From Ornithinimicrobium avium (GTDB taxonomy: Bacteria > Actinomycetota > Actinomycetes > Actinomycetales > Dermatophilaceae), in contig NZ_CP031229.1 in NCBI RefSeq assembly GCF_003351765.1, positions 2,170,001 through 2,234,000 on the forward strand: a stretch of DNA of 64,000 bases, read 5' to 3'. The first letter of the stretch is position 1; each line of letters starts with the position of its first letter. This document shows, one piece after another, positions 40,780 to 48,769 of this stretch. Made by a program: the position numbers and the translations under genes. The notes under the pieces are model-generated. The model was not told the DNA's origin. It did no database searches and saw only the letters and a program-made list of their open reading frames with translations.

Positions 40780-41669
40780 GCGCGGCAGGGACGCCGGGCA
40801 CGATGACCGACAGCTCGACCGGGACCCCGAGCGACGGCCGGCACGGCGCGCTCGCCCGCTTCTTCGCCGAGGACGGACCGGCGGGCAGCACCGGCCCGAG
40901 CGCCGGCACCGACCGTGCCGAGCTGCTCGCGCGCGTCGAGGAGCTGCTCCGCGCCCTCGAGGACGGCAGCGTCCGCGCCGCCACCCGCGACGAGGAGGGC
41001 ACCTGGCAGGCTCACGCGTGGGTCAAGCGGGGCATCCTCGCCGCGTTCCGGCACGGCGAGACCGTCGAGCTGGACTGGCCCGGCGGTGCGGTCGACCGCT
41101 CCCTCGTGCCCGCCCGGCGGATCGGCCTGGGCGACGGCGTCCGCCTCGTCCCGGGCGGCACGTCGGTCCGTCGCGGCGCCCACCTGGCGGCCGGCGTGGT
41201 CGTGATGCCGCCGAGCTACGTCAACGTCGGCGCTCACGTCGGCCCGGGGTCGATGGTCGACAGCCACGTGCTCGTCGGCTCCTGCGCGCAGGTCGGCGAG
41301 CGCGTCCACCTCTCGACCGCGGTGCAGCTCGGCGGTGTGCTCGAGCCGGTCGGCGCCACCCCGGTCGTCGTCGAGGACGACGTCTTCGTCGGCGCGCAGT
41401 GCGGCCTCTACGAGGGCGCGGTCGTGCGCCGCGGCGCCGTGCTGGCGCCGGGCGTCGTGCTGACCTCCGGCACCACGGTCTACGACCTGGTCGAGCAGCG
41501 CGAGCACCGCGGCGAGGTGCCCGAGGGCGCCGTCGTCGTGCCGGGCTCGCGTCCGGCGCGCGGCGACTACGCCGACGTGCTGGGTCTCTCGCTCTACGCA
41601 CCGGTGGTCGTCAAGTACCGCGACGCGTCGACCGACGCCGCCACGGTCCTCGAGGACGCGCTCCGGTGA
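40776..41669 (+). CDS. dapD: Tetrahydrodipicolinate N-succinyltransferase, proteobacterial-type DapD
   Basis: 297 aa from the coupled GTG at 40776 (ATG 40803 is an alternative). Left-handed beta-helix with VVMPPSYVNVGAHVGPGSMV and VGSCAQVGERVHLSTAVQLG near residue 165, VLEPVGATPVVVEDDVFVGA near residue 190, and a C-terminal VVVPGSRPARGDY. These match the E. coli-type DapD (MPSYVNIGA, GSCAQIG, GGVLEP), not the form usual in actinobacteria. It should transfer succinyl (or acetyl) to the tetrahydrodipicolinate amine. The class difference is a sign that this operon was acquired or is specialised. Confidence 0.82.
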   Translation: MSAAGTPGTMTDSSTGTPSDGRHGALARFFAEDGPAGSTGPSAGTDRAELLARVEELLRALEDGSVRAATRDEEGTWQAHAWVKRGILAAFRHGETVELDWPGGAVDRSLVPARRIGLGDGVRLVPGGTSVRRGAHLAAGVVVMPPSYVNVGAHVGPGSMVDSHVLVGSCAQVGERVHLSTAVQLGGVLEPVGATPVVVEDDVFVGAQCGLYEGAVVRRGAVLAPGVVLTSGTTVYDLVEQREHRGEVPEGAVVVPGSRPARGDYADVLGLSLYAPVVVKYRDASTDAATVLEDALR

Positions 41670-42796
41670 GCACGGTGACGAGGGCGGGAGGCATGACCCT
41701 CTCGCCCATCCGACGGATGGCGCTCGGCGCTCCCGAGGGCACCGTCAGCCTGGCCCTGGGCGAGCCCGGCTGGCCGGTGCCCGCGGAGGCCCGCGAGGCG
41801 CTCGCCACCCTCTCCACGCAGGTCGGCCCCCTGCCGTACGGCCCCAACGGCGGCTCGCCGGAGCTGGTCGCGCAGGTTGCTGCGGTGCACGGCGCCGCGA
41901 CGTCGGAGGTCATGCTCACCGCCGGCAGCCAGGCCGCTCTCTTCGCGCTCTTCCAGACCTGGGCCGCCCCCGGGTCGAGGGTCCTGGTCCCCGACCCCGG
42001 CTTCGTCTCCTACGCCTCGCTCGCCCGGCTCTGCGGCGCCGACCCGGTGCCCTACCGGCTCGGCGACCACGGCGACCTCGACGCGGAGGCGTTGGTGGAC
42101 GCGCTGGCGGGCGCACCGCATACCTCGATGGTGGTCCTCAACCACCCCGCCAACCCGACCGGAGGTATGGCGTCCCCCGCCGCCCTGCGCGCGGTCGCCG
42201 CGGCGTGCGCCCGGGCGGGCGCGGTGCTGGTCAGCGACGAGGTCTACCGGGAGCTGTGGCTCGTCCGGCCACCGGCGGGGCTGCACGGGGCCGCCGGCCT
42301 GGGTGCCGGCCTGGTGCTGGGCTCGGTGAGCAAGGCCTTCGGGGCGCCGGGGCTGCGCGTCGGCTGGGCGGTGGGCCCGGACCGGCTGCTCGCGCCGGCG
42401 CGCGTGGTGCACAACGCGATGACGACGGCGGCCGCGCGCCCCTCCCAGGACGCCGCGCTGGCGCTGCTGCGCGCCCGCGAGCAGGTGCTCCCCGACGCGC
42501 GCGAGCAGGTGCGGCGCCGCTGGGAGACCCTGGCGCGGGTCGCGCCCCGGCTGCTGGACGCCGCGGGCGGGCGGGCGCGGGCCGGCTTCTACCTGTGGCT
42601 GCCGCTGCCGGAGGGCGTGGCGGCGCAGGACACGGAGACCTTCGCGCTGCGCGTGCGCGACGAAGGGCTCGTCACGACGGTGCCCGGGACCGCGTTCGGG
42701 GCGCGCGGTCGCGGGCACCTCCGGGTCAGCCTGGGCGGCCCGCTGCCCGAGCTGGAGGAAGGACTGGCGCGGCTCGCGCCCTGGTGGGAGGCATGA
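41666..42796 (+). CDS. PLP-dependent aminotransferase, succinyl-DAP aminotransferase (DapC)-like
   Basis: 376 aa fold-type I class I/II aminotransferase. Motifs: LPYGPNGGSPELVAQVAAVH, LNHPANPTGGMASPAALRAV near residue 160, DEVYRELWL, PLP lysine in LGSVSKAFGAPGLRVGWAVG near residue 222, and RVSLGGPLPELEEGLARLA at the C-terminus. Coupled to dapD by GTGA; ATG 41693 (MTLSPI) is an alternative start. Position after DapD fits transamination of N-succinyl-2-amino-6-ketopimelate. Confidence 0.82.
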   Translation: MSTVTRAGGMTLSPIRRMALGAPEGTVSLALGEPGWPVPAEAREALATLSTQVGPLPYGPNGGSPELVAQVAAVHGAATSEVMLTAGSQAALFALFQTWAAPGSRVLVPDPGFVSYASLARLCGADPVPYRLGDHGDLDAEALVDALAGAPHTSMVVLNHPANPTGGMASPAALRAVAAACARAGAVLVSDEVYRELWLVRPPAGLHGAAGLGAGLVLGSVSKAFGAPGLRVGWAVGPDRLLAPARVVHNAMTTAAARPSQDAALALLRAREQVLPDAREQVRRRWETLARVAPRLLDAAGGRARAGFYLWLPLPEGVAAQDTETFALRVRDEGLVTTVPGTAFGARGRGHLRVSLGGPLPELEEGLARLAPWWEA

Positions 42797-44013
42797 TCCT
42801 GGCACCGTCGACGATCGACCTGTTCGCGTTCGGGGAGGAGTCGCTGCTGGACCTCGTGTCCGGGCAGGCCTCCCCCTTCTTCGCCTACGACCTGGGCGCG
42901 GCGCGCGAGCGCTTCCGCCGGCTGCGGGCAGCCCTGCCGCAGCGGGTGCGGCTGGCCTACGCGGTGAAGTCCAACCCCGGGCTGCCGCTGCTCGAGACGT
43001 TCTCCGCGGAGGGCGCGTGGTTCGACTGCGCCTCGGCCGGTGAGGTCTCGACGGTGCTGGCGGCCGGCGGCACCGGTGCGGGGATGGTGTTCGCCGGGCC
43101 CGCCAAGTCCGAGCGCGACCTGCAGGCGGCGCTCTTCGCCGGCGCCCGGGTCCAGGTGGACGGCATCGAGGACGTGGCACGGCTGCACACCCTGCACGAG
43201 GGCGCCGAGCCGCTGCCGGTGAGCGTGCGGGTCAACCCGGCGCAGGGTGTGTCGGAGGTCGCGACCATCATCGGTGGTGGCGGGCCGAGCGCGTTCGGGG
43301 TGGACGAGGAGGTGGTCGAGGAGTTCCTGACGGAGGCGGCGCGCTACGAGCGCGTGCGGATCAGCGGGGTGCAGGTCTTCGCGGCGAGCAACGAGCTGGA
43401 CGCCGGCCGGCTGCTGGCCAACCACCGCACCGCCCTGCGGATCGCGCGGCACGTCCAGGCCGTGCTCGGTCGCGAGCTCGACCTCGTCGACCTGGGCGGC
43501 GGACTGGGCGTCCGCTACGACGTCACCCAGCCCAGTCTCGACGTCCGCACCCTCGGTGCGGGCCTGGGCCGGGTGCTGGAGGAGAACGCCTGGTTCACCG
43601 GCGAGCTGCTGCTCGAGCCGGGGCGCTGGCTGTCGGCGCCGACGGGCGTCTACTGCGCGCGCGTCGTGCGGACCAAGGACTCCCGCGGCGAGCGGTTCGT
43701 CATGCTCGAGGGCGGGATCAACCACCTGCTGCGTCCGCTGATGACCGGGCAGCCGTTCCCGACGCTGGCGCTGCGGCCGGGGGTCGGGGTGATCGGCAGC
43801 GCGGGGTCCGGGGCCGCCGGCGGTGCGCTGGTGCGCACGACGCTGGCCGGCCCCCTGTGCACCTCGCTCGACCGGCTCGGGACGGGCGACCTGCCCGCCG
43901 ACCTGCGGCCCGGTGACGTCGTGGTCTTCGGCCAGGCCGGGGCCTACGCCGCCACGCAGGCGATGACGCACTTCCTCTCCCACCCCGCTCCCGAGCAGGT
44001 CTGGGTCGGCTGA
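42793..44013 (+). CDS. LysA-like PLP decarboxylase (alanine-racemase fold, type III)
   Basis: 406 aa. PLP Lys is in RLAYAVKSNPGLPLLETF near residue 56, with DLVDLGGGLGVRYD near residue 234, EPGRWLSAPTGVYCARVV near residue 275 and the active Cys in LAGPLCTSLDRLG near residue 355. Where DAP decarboxylases read IGSQ after the substrate-side strand, this reads GVQVFAASNELDAGR. The AASN and LCTSLDRL signatures are closer to BtrK-like and other specialised amino acid decarboxylases than to housekeeping LysA. ATG 42793 overlaps the previous TGA. Last gene of the operon. Confidence 0.75.
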   Translation: MILAPSTIDLFAFGEESLLDLVSGQASPFFAYDLGAARERFRRLRAALPQRVRLAYAVKSNPGLPLLETFSAEGAWFDCASAGEVSTVLAAGGTGAGMVFAGPAKSERDLQAALFAGARVQVDGIEDVARLHTLHEGAEPLPVSVRVNPAQGVSEVATIIGGGGPSAFGVDEEVVEEFLTEAARYERVRISGVQVFAASNELDAGRLLANHRTALRIARHVQAVLGRELDLVDLGGGLGVRYDVTQPSLDVRTLGAGLGRVLEENAWFTGELLLEPGRWLSAPTGVYCARVVRTKDSRGERFVMLEGGINHLLRPLMTGQPFPTLALRPGVGVIGSAGSGAAGGALVRTTLAGPLCTSLDRLGTGDLPADLRPGDVVVFGQAGAYAATQAMTHFLSHPAPEQVWVG

Positions 44014-44247
44014 ACCAGCTGCTCGCCCGCTCCGGTCCGGACGCCGCGCCGACGGTGCCGTGCCTCCCGGCAGATTCACCCGGCTTCGGACAGGCGCCGA
44101 ACCTAGGATGATGTGCACGGCCGACGCGCATACCTCGAGAGGGCGGCCGAGGCCCTGGTGGGGTGAATCATCACCACGCCAGGACCGCGCGCCGGGCCGG
44201 CGGCCCTCGGTCGCGCGCCGGGGAAGCACCCGTGGCACCGTGAGGGA
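44014..44247. other. Intergenic region between the dap-type operon and ligD
   Basis: 234 bases. It contains the near-direct repeat CATACCTCGAG at about 44129 and again inside the ligD start at 44264, and a partial dyad TGGTG...CACCA near 44156-44177. No gene is seen. Confidence 0.4.
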
Positions 44248-45885
44248 ATGGCGGGCGGGCGGCATACCTCGAGGGACGGCGGGCGGGAGAACGCGGCGCC
44301 GCTGGAGACCTACCGGCTGATGCGCGACTTCGGGCGCACCCCCGAGCCGAGCGGCGGCGCGCTGCTGGAGGCTGCACGTCAGGACGGCGAGCGGGTCTTC
44401 GTCGTGCAACGGCACCGGGCGACGGCGCGGCACTACGACTTCCGGCTCGAGGTCGACGGTGTCCTGGCCAGCTGGGCGGTGCCCAAGGGACCCTCGCTGG
44501 ACCCGGAGACCAGACGGCTCGCGATCCACGTCGAGGACCACCCGATGGAGTACCTCCACTTCGAGGGGGTCATCCCGGCGGGCGAGTACGGCGGCGGGGA
44601 CGTCATCGTCTGGGACACCGGCACCTGGGACTCCCACGACGAGGACGCCGCCGCGGCGATCCGCGCGGGGACCCTCCACGTGCGCCTGCACGGGGAGAAG
44701 CTGCGCGGCGAGTTCATGCTCGTGCGCACCGCCCGGCAGGAAGGGAGGAAGGAGCAGTGGTTGCTCTTCCACAAGCACGACGAGCACGCGGTCGAGGGCT
44801 GGGACGCCGAGGACCACCCGCGCTCGGTGCTCAGCGGCCGCACCAACGAGGAGGTCGCTGCCGACCCCGACGCGCTGTGGCACTCCGACCGGCCGGTCGG
44901 GGAGGCCGCGGAGCCGCTGCGGGCCCCGGTCCCACCGCCTGCGACCGAGGAGGAGCTGCGCGCCCTGGAGGAGCTGGGCGCCTCCGGCACGTGGGAGGTC
45001 TTCGGCCGTGCGCTGAGGCTCACGAACCTCGACAAGGTCCTCTTCCCCGGCCGCCAGGGCGAGGAGCCGGTCACCAAGCGCGAGCTCGTCAGGTATGCCG
45101 CGCTCGTCGCCCCGGTCTCGCTGCCGTACCTGGCCGGACGGGCGCTCAACCTGCACCGCTACCCGAACGGCGCGGAGAGGAAGGGCTTCTGGCACAAGGA
45201 GGTGCCCGAGCACGCGCCGGAGTGGCTGCCGCGCTGGGACAACCCCGCGGCCGACCCCGGGGAGACGCAGACCTACCTGGTGGTCGACGAGCCGGCGGCC
45301 CTGGTGTGGGCGGCGAACTTCGGGGCCCTGGAGTGGCACCCGTGGACCTCGCCGACCGAGGCGCCGGACCGGCCGTCCTACGTGATGTTCGACATCGACC
45401 CCGGCGAGCGGACGACGTGGGACGAGACGCTGGAGCTGGCCCAGCTGCACCGGACCGCCTTCGAGCACCTGGGGGTGCGGGCCTGTCCCAAGGTGACCGG
45501 GCGGCGCGGCCTCCAGGTCTGGGTGCCGATCCGTCGGGGGCCGACCTTCGAGGAGACGCGGAGGTGGGCCGAGAAGGTGTCGCGCTCGATCGGGGCGGTC
45601 GTGCCCGAGCTGGTCAGCTGGAAGTGGTCGGTGAAGGAGCGCGGTGGTCTCGCGCGGCTGGACTACACGCAGAACGCGGTCAACAAGACGCTCGTGGCGC
45701 CGTACTCACCACGCCCGTCGCCCGGCGCACCGGTGTCGACGCCGATCACGTGGGAGGAGCTGGACGACCCGCACCTGCGGCCCGACCGGTGGACGGTGCG
45801 CACGGTGCTGGACCGGCTGGCCGAGAAGGGCGACCTGTTCTCCGGCGTGCTGCACCACGACCAGACGCTGCCGCGCGTGAAGTGA
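44248..45885 (+). CDS. LigD-like protein: 3'-phosphoesterase plus primase-polymerase domains, no ligase
   Basis: 545 aa, non-homologous end-joining type. Residues 45-200 are the phosphoesterase domain (VVQRHRATARHYDFRLEVDG, WAVPKGPS, HPMEYLHFEG with metal-binding His residues). Residues 250-545 are the archaeo-eukaryotic primase-like polymerase (ALRLTNLDKVLFPG, YVMFDIDPGERTTWDE with the catalytic Asp pair, ARLDYTQNAVNKTLVAPYSP). The ATP-dependent ligase domain of full LigD is absent, so a separate ligase must act. The ATG at 44248 is assumed; ATG 44320 (MRDFGRT) is possible. Ku is not in this window. Confidence 0.88.
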   Translation: MAGGRHTSRDGGRENAAPLETYRLMRDFGRTPEPSGGALLEAARQDGERVFVVQRHRATARHYDFRLEVDGVLASWAVPKGPSLDPETRRLAIHVEDHPMEYLHFEGVIPAGEYGGGDVIVWDTGTWDSHDEDAAAAIRAGTLHVRLHGEKLRGEFMLVRTARQEGRKEQWLLFHKHDEHAVEGWDAEDHPRSVLSGRTNEEVAADPDALWHSDRPVGEAAEPLRAPVPPPATEEELRALEELGASGTWEVFGRALRLTNLDKVLFPGRQGEEPVTKRELVRYAALVAPVSLPYLAGRALNLHRYPNGAERKGFWHKEVPEHAPEWLPRWDNPAADPGETQTYLVVDEPAALVWAANFGALEWHPWTSPTEAPDRPSYVMFDIDPGERTTWDETLELAQLHRTAFEHLGVRACPKVTGRRGLQVWVPIRRGPTFEETRRWAEKVSRSIGAVVPELVSWKWSVKERGGLARLDYTQNAVNKTLVAPYSPRPSPGAPVSTPITWEELDDPHLRPDRWTVRTVLDRLAEKGDLFSGVLHHDQTLPRVK

Positions 45886-45935
45886 GGCTGCTCGGGGGCG
45901 CGGTCCGCCTCCACTCCGCTCAAGGAGGCGCACTA

Positions 45936-45947
45936 CCGCCCGGGCGG
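45936..45947. terminator. CCGCCCGGGCGG palindrome between convergent genes
   Basis: 12-bp perfect palindrome in the gap between ligD (plus) and the Lrp gene (minus), with a second inverted pair CGCCTCC/GGAGGCG just before it. The same 12-mer lies at 11889-11900, also in a convergent gap. Confidence 0.5.
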
Positions 45948-45970
45948 AGGGGGTAGGGGGTGTTCACCGG

Positions 45971-46474
45971 TCAGGCTCCTGCACGGACGTCCACCTCGTC
46001 GAAGATCAGCCAGGTCCGCGTCCCACGGACGCCGGGCACCGACTGGATCTGGCCCAGGACGACGTCGCGCAGCTCGTGGTTGTCGTGCGCGCGGACCTGC
46101 ACGAGGATGTCGAACTCCGCGCCGACCAGGGAGATGCGCTCGACGCCGGGCAGCTCGGAGAGGGCCCTGGTCACCCGCCGCCAGCTGTCCTGCTCGATGC
46201 TCACCGAGACGAAGGCCGCGGTCCCCAGGCCCATCCGGTCCGGGTCGACGGTCGCGGTGAAGCCGGTGATCACGCCCTCGCGCCGGAGCCGCTCCAGGCG
46301 GGCGTAGGCGTTGGCCCGGGAGATGTGCACCTGGTCGGCCAGGGCCCGCACCGACAGCCGCCCGTCGGCACGCAGCGCGTCGATCATCGCCCGGTCCGTG
46401 TCGTCGAGGTGCGCCACCTGTCTCGCCACCGGCGAGGTGCGCCGGTCGGAGGTGGACGAACTGCGCTCATCCAT
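45971..46474 (-). CDS. Lrp/AsnC-family transcriptional regulator
   Basis: 167 aa. The N-terminal HTH spans DDTDRAMIDALRADGRLSVR and ALADQVHISRANAYARLERL, residues 24-63. The C-terminal RAM ligand domain has AFVSVSIEQDSWRRVTRALS and GAEFDILVQVRAHDNHELRD with the GxxDxxV core. ATG 46474 is used; the first 20 residues are Ser/Arg-rich. Divergent from the keto-acid dehydrogenase operon, a pairing well known for bkd genes, where Lrp-type proteins sense branched-chain amino acids. Confidence 0.9.
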   Translation of the reverse strand: MDERSSSTSDRRTSPVARQVAHLDDTDRAMIDALRADGRLSVRALADQVHISRANAYARLERLRREGVITGFTATVDPDRMGLGTAAFVSVSIEQDSWRRVTRALSELPGVERISLVGAEFDILVQVRAHDNHELRDVVLGQIQSVPGVRGTRTWLIFDEVDVRAGA

Positions 46475-46519
46475 GGCCTTATCGTGCCAGACGTCTCGAC
46501 CGATACGTGCGCACCTGCT

Positions 46520-46540
46520 GTCCCGTCTAGCCTGCGGGAC
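46520..46540. promoter_or_regulatory. Inverted repeat in the divergent lrp/bkd promoter
   Basis: GTCCCG and CGGGAC, six-base arms separated by nine bases, followed by GATAGA, which could serve as a -10 for the plus-strand operon. Lrp sites are poorly defined, so the assignment rests on position. Confidence 0.4.
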
Positions 46541-46586
46541 GATAGAGGGGACGAACGTCTGCCCCAGCGTTGCGAAGGACTCGACG

Positions 46587-47741
46587 ATGAGCGACATCAC
46601 CAGCCTGCTGCCGTGCCCGCAGCCGGTCCGTTTCCTGGACCCCGACGGCAGCACCACGGAGCACGACCCGGGGACCGCCGCGACCCTGGAGGCGCGCGGC
46701 TACTCCATACCCGCCGAGGAGGACCTCCTCGCGGTGTGGCGGGGGATGGTGATCGGCCGCCGGTTCGACACCCAGGCGACCGCGCTGACCAAGCAGGGGC
46801 GGCTGGCGGTCTACCCGAGCTCGCGCGGTCAGGACGCCTGCCAGGTCGCGCCGGTGCTCGCGCTGGGGGAGCAGGACTGGCTCTTCCCGACCTACCGCGA
46901 CTCGATGGCCCTGGTCACCCGCGGGATCGACCCGGTGGAGGCGCTGACGCTGCTGCGCGGGGACTGGCACTGCGGCTACGACCCGGTGGCCACGAGGACG
47001 GCCCCGCAGTGCACACCGCTGTCGACCCAGATCGTGCACGCCGCCGGCGCGGCCGACGGCATGCGGCGCCGTGGCACCGGGGGGGTCGCGCTCGGCTTCA
47101 TCGGCGACGGCGCGACGTCCGAGGGCGACTTTCACGAGGGCCTCAACTTCGCCGCGGTCTTCGACGCCCCCCTGGTCGTCCTCGTGCAGAACAACAAGTA
47201 CGCGATCTCGGTCCCGCTGGCCAAGCAGTCGAAGGCGCCGGCGCTGGCCTACAAGGGGGTCGGCTACGGCGTGCGCAGCGAGCAGGTCGACGGCAACGAC
47301 CCGGCCGCGATGCTCTCGGTCATGCGCTCGGCCTACGCGCACGCCCGCGCCGGCCACGGCCCGGTGCTCGTCGAGGCGCACACCTACCGGATGGAGGCGC
47401 ACACCAACGCCGACGACGCGACCCGCTACCGCACCTCCGAGGAGGTGGACGACTGGACCGGCCAGGACCCCGTCGTGCGTCTGCAGGCCTACCTCGTCGC
47501 GCGCGGCGCGCTGGACGAGGCGCGGATCGAGGAGGTCCGCGAGCAGGCCGAGGCGTTCGCCGCCGACGTGCGCACCCGGATGCACGCCGAGCCGAAGGTC
47601 GACCCGATGGCGCTCTTCGAGCACGTGTATGCCGAGCCCACTCCCCAGCTGCGCGAGCAGGCCGAGATGGTCCGCGCCGAGATCGCCGGGTCGGCGCACG
47701 CCGCCCACCCCGTGCCCGAGACCGAGGAGGCCACCCGATGA
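46587..47741 (+). CDS. bkdA: Branched-chain 2-oxoacid dehydrogenase E1 alpha subunit
   Basis: 384 aa thiamine-diphosphate enzyme. The TPP motif is GFIGDGATSEGDFHEGLNFA near residue 170 ending in LVQNNKYAISVP. GRLAVYPSSRGQDACQVAPV and FPTYRDSMALVTRGIDPVEA are typical of the two-subunit E1 family. Actinobacteria normally use a single-chain AceE for pyruvate, so this alpha/beta type with an Lrp neighbour is more likely branched-chain specific. AAGGA precedes ATG 46587. Coupled by ATGA to E1 beta. Confidence 0.85.
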   Translation: MSDITSLLPCPQPVRFLDPDGSTTEHDPGTAATLEARGYSIPAEEDLLAVWRGMVIGRRFDTQATALTKQGRLAVYPSSRGQDACQVAPVLALGEQDWLFPTYRDSMALVTRGIDPVEALTLLRGDWHCGYDPVATRTAPQCTPLSTQIVHAAGAADGMRRRGTGGVALGFIGDGATSEGDFHEGLNFAAVFDAPLVVLVQNNKYAISVPLAKQSKAPALAYKGVGYGVRSEQVDGNDPAAMLSVMRSAYAHARAGHGPVLVEAHTYRMEAHTNADDATRYRTSEEVDDWTGQDPVVRLQAYLVARGALDEARIEEVREQAEAFAADVRTRMHAEPKVDPMALFEHVYAEPTPQLREQAEMVRAEIAGSAHAAHPVPETEEATR

Positions 47742-48769
47742 GCCGGCCCACCACCTACGCCCAGGCCCTCAACACCGCCCTGCGCGACTCGCTGACGCAG
47801 GACGAGTCCGTCCTCGTCTTCGGCGAGGACGTCGGCGCGCTGGGCGGGGTCTTCCGGATCACCGACGGGCTGACCAGGGACTTCGGCGAGGAGCGCTGCT
47901 TCGACACCCCGCTGGCCGAGGCCGGGATCACCGGCTTCGCGATCGGGCTGTGCATGCAGGGCTTCCGGCCGGTCATCGAGATGCAGTTCGACGCGTTCGG
48001 CTACCCGGCCTTCGAGCAGGTCGTCTCGCACGTGGCCAAGATGCGCAACCGCACGCGGGGCCAGCTGACGCTGCCGATGGTGCTGCGCTACCCCTACGCC
48101 GGTGGCATCGGCGGGGTGGAGCACCACTGCGACAGCTCGGAGGGCTACTACGTCCACACCCCGGGCCTGCACGTGGTGAGCCCCTCGACCCCGGCCGACG
48201 CCTACAGCCTGCTGCGCGAGGCGATCGCCTCCGACGACCCGGTCGTCTTCCTCGAGCCGAAGTCGCTCTACTGGTCCAAGGCCGAGCTGGAGCTGCCGAC
48301 CCGGACCGAGCCGTTCGGGCGGGCGGCGGTGCGCCGCGTGGGGTCGGACGTCACGCTCATCACCTACGGCCCGCAGGTGCCCAACGCCCTCAGAGCCGCC
48401 GAGATCGCCGCGGCCGAAGAGGACTGGGACGTCGAGGTGGTCGACCTGCGCACCCTGGTCCCCTTCGACGACGAGACCGTCGCCGCCTCCGTGCGCAAGA
48501 CCGGTCGGGCCGTGGTGCTCGCCGAGGCGCAGGGTTTCGCCGGGATGGGCGCCGAGGTCGCCGCCCGCGTCTCCGAGCGCTGCTTCCACTCCCTCGCCGC
48601 GCCGGTGCTGCGGGTCAGCGGGCTGGACATGCCCTACCCGCCCCCGATCCTGGAGCACACCTACCTGCCCGGCGTGGACCGGATCCTGGACACGATCGCG
48701 CGCCTGCAGTGGGACGACGAGCCGGACCTGACGCACGAGGCGGCCGGGACGCAGGCGGTGCACGCGTGA
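47738..48769 (+). CDS. bkdB: 2-oxoacid dehydrogenase E1 beta subunit
   Basis: 343 aa, transketolase-like. VLVFGEDVGALGGVFRITDG near residue 26, FDTPLAEAGITGFAIGLCMQ with the catalytic Glu near residue 58, MVLRYPYAGGIGGVEHHCDS near residue 115, and the C-terminal transketolase domain from VTLITYGPQVPNALRAAEIA. Forms the alpha2beta2 E1 with the preceding gene product. GTGA overlap with the E2 gene. Confidence 0.9.
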   Translation: MSRPTTYAQALNTALRDSLTQDESVLVFGEDVGALGGVFRITDGLTRDFGEERCFDTPLAEAGITGFAIGLCMQGFRPVIEMQFDAFGYPAFEQVVSHVAKMRNRTRGQLTLPMVLRYPYAGGIGGVEHHCDSSEGYYVHTPGLHVVSPSTPADAYSLLREAIASDDPVVFLEPKSLYWSKAELELPTRTEPFGRAAVRRVGSDVTLITYGPQVPNALRAAEIAAAEEDWDVEVVDLRTLVPFDDETVAASVRKTGRAVVLAEAQGFAGMGAEVAARVSERCFHSLAAPVLRVSGLDMPYPPPILEHTYLPGVDRILDTIARLQWDDEPDLTHEAAGTQAVHA

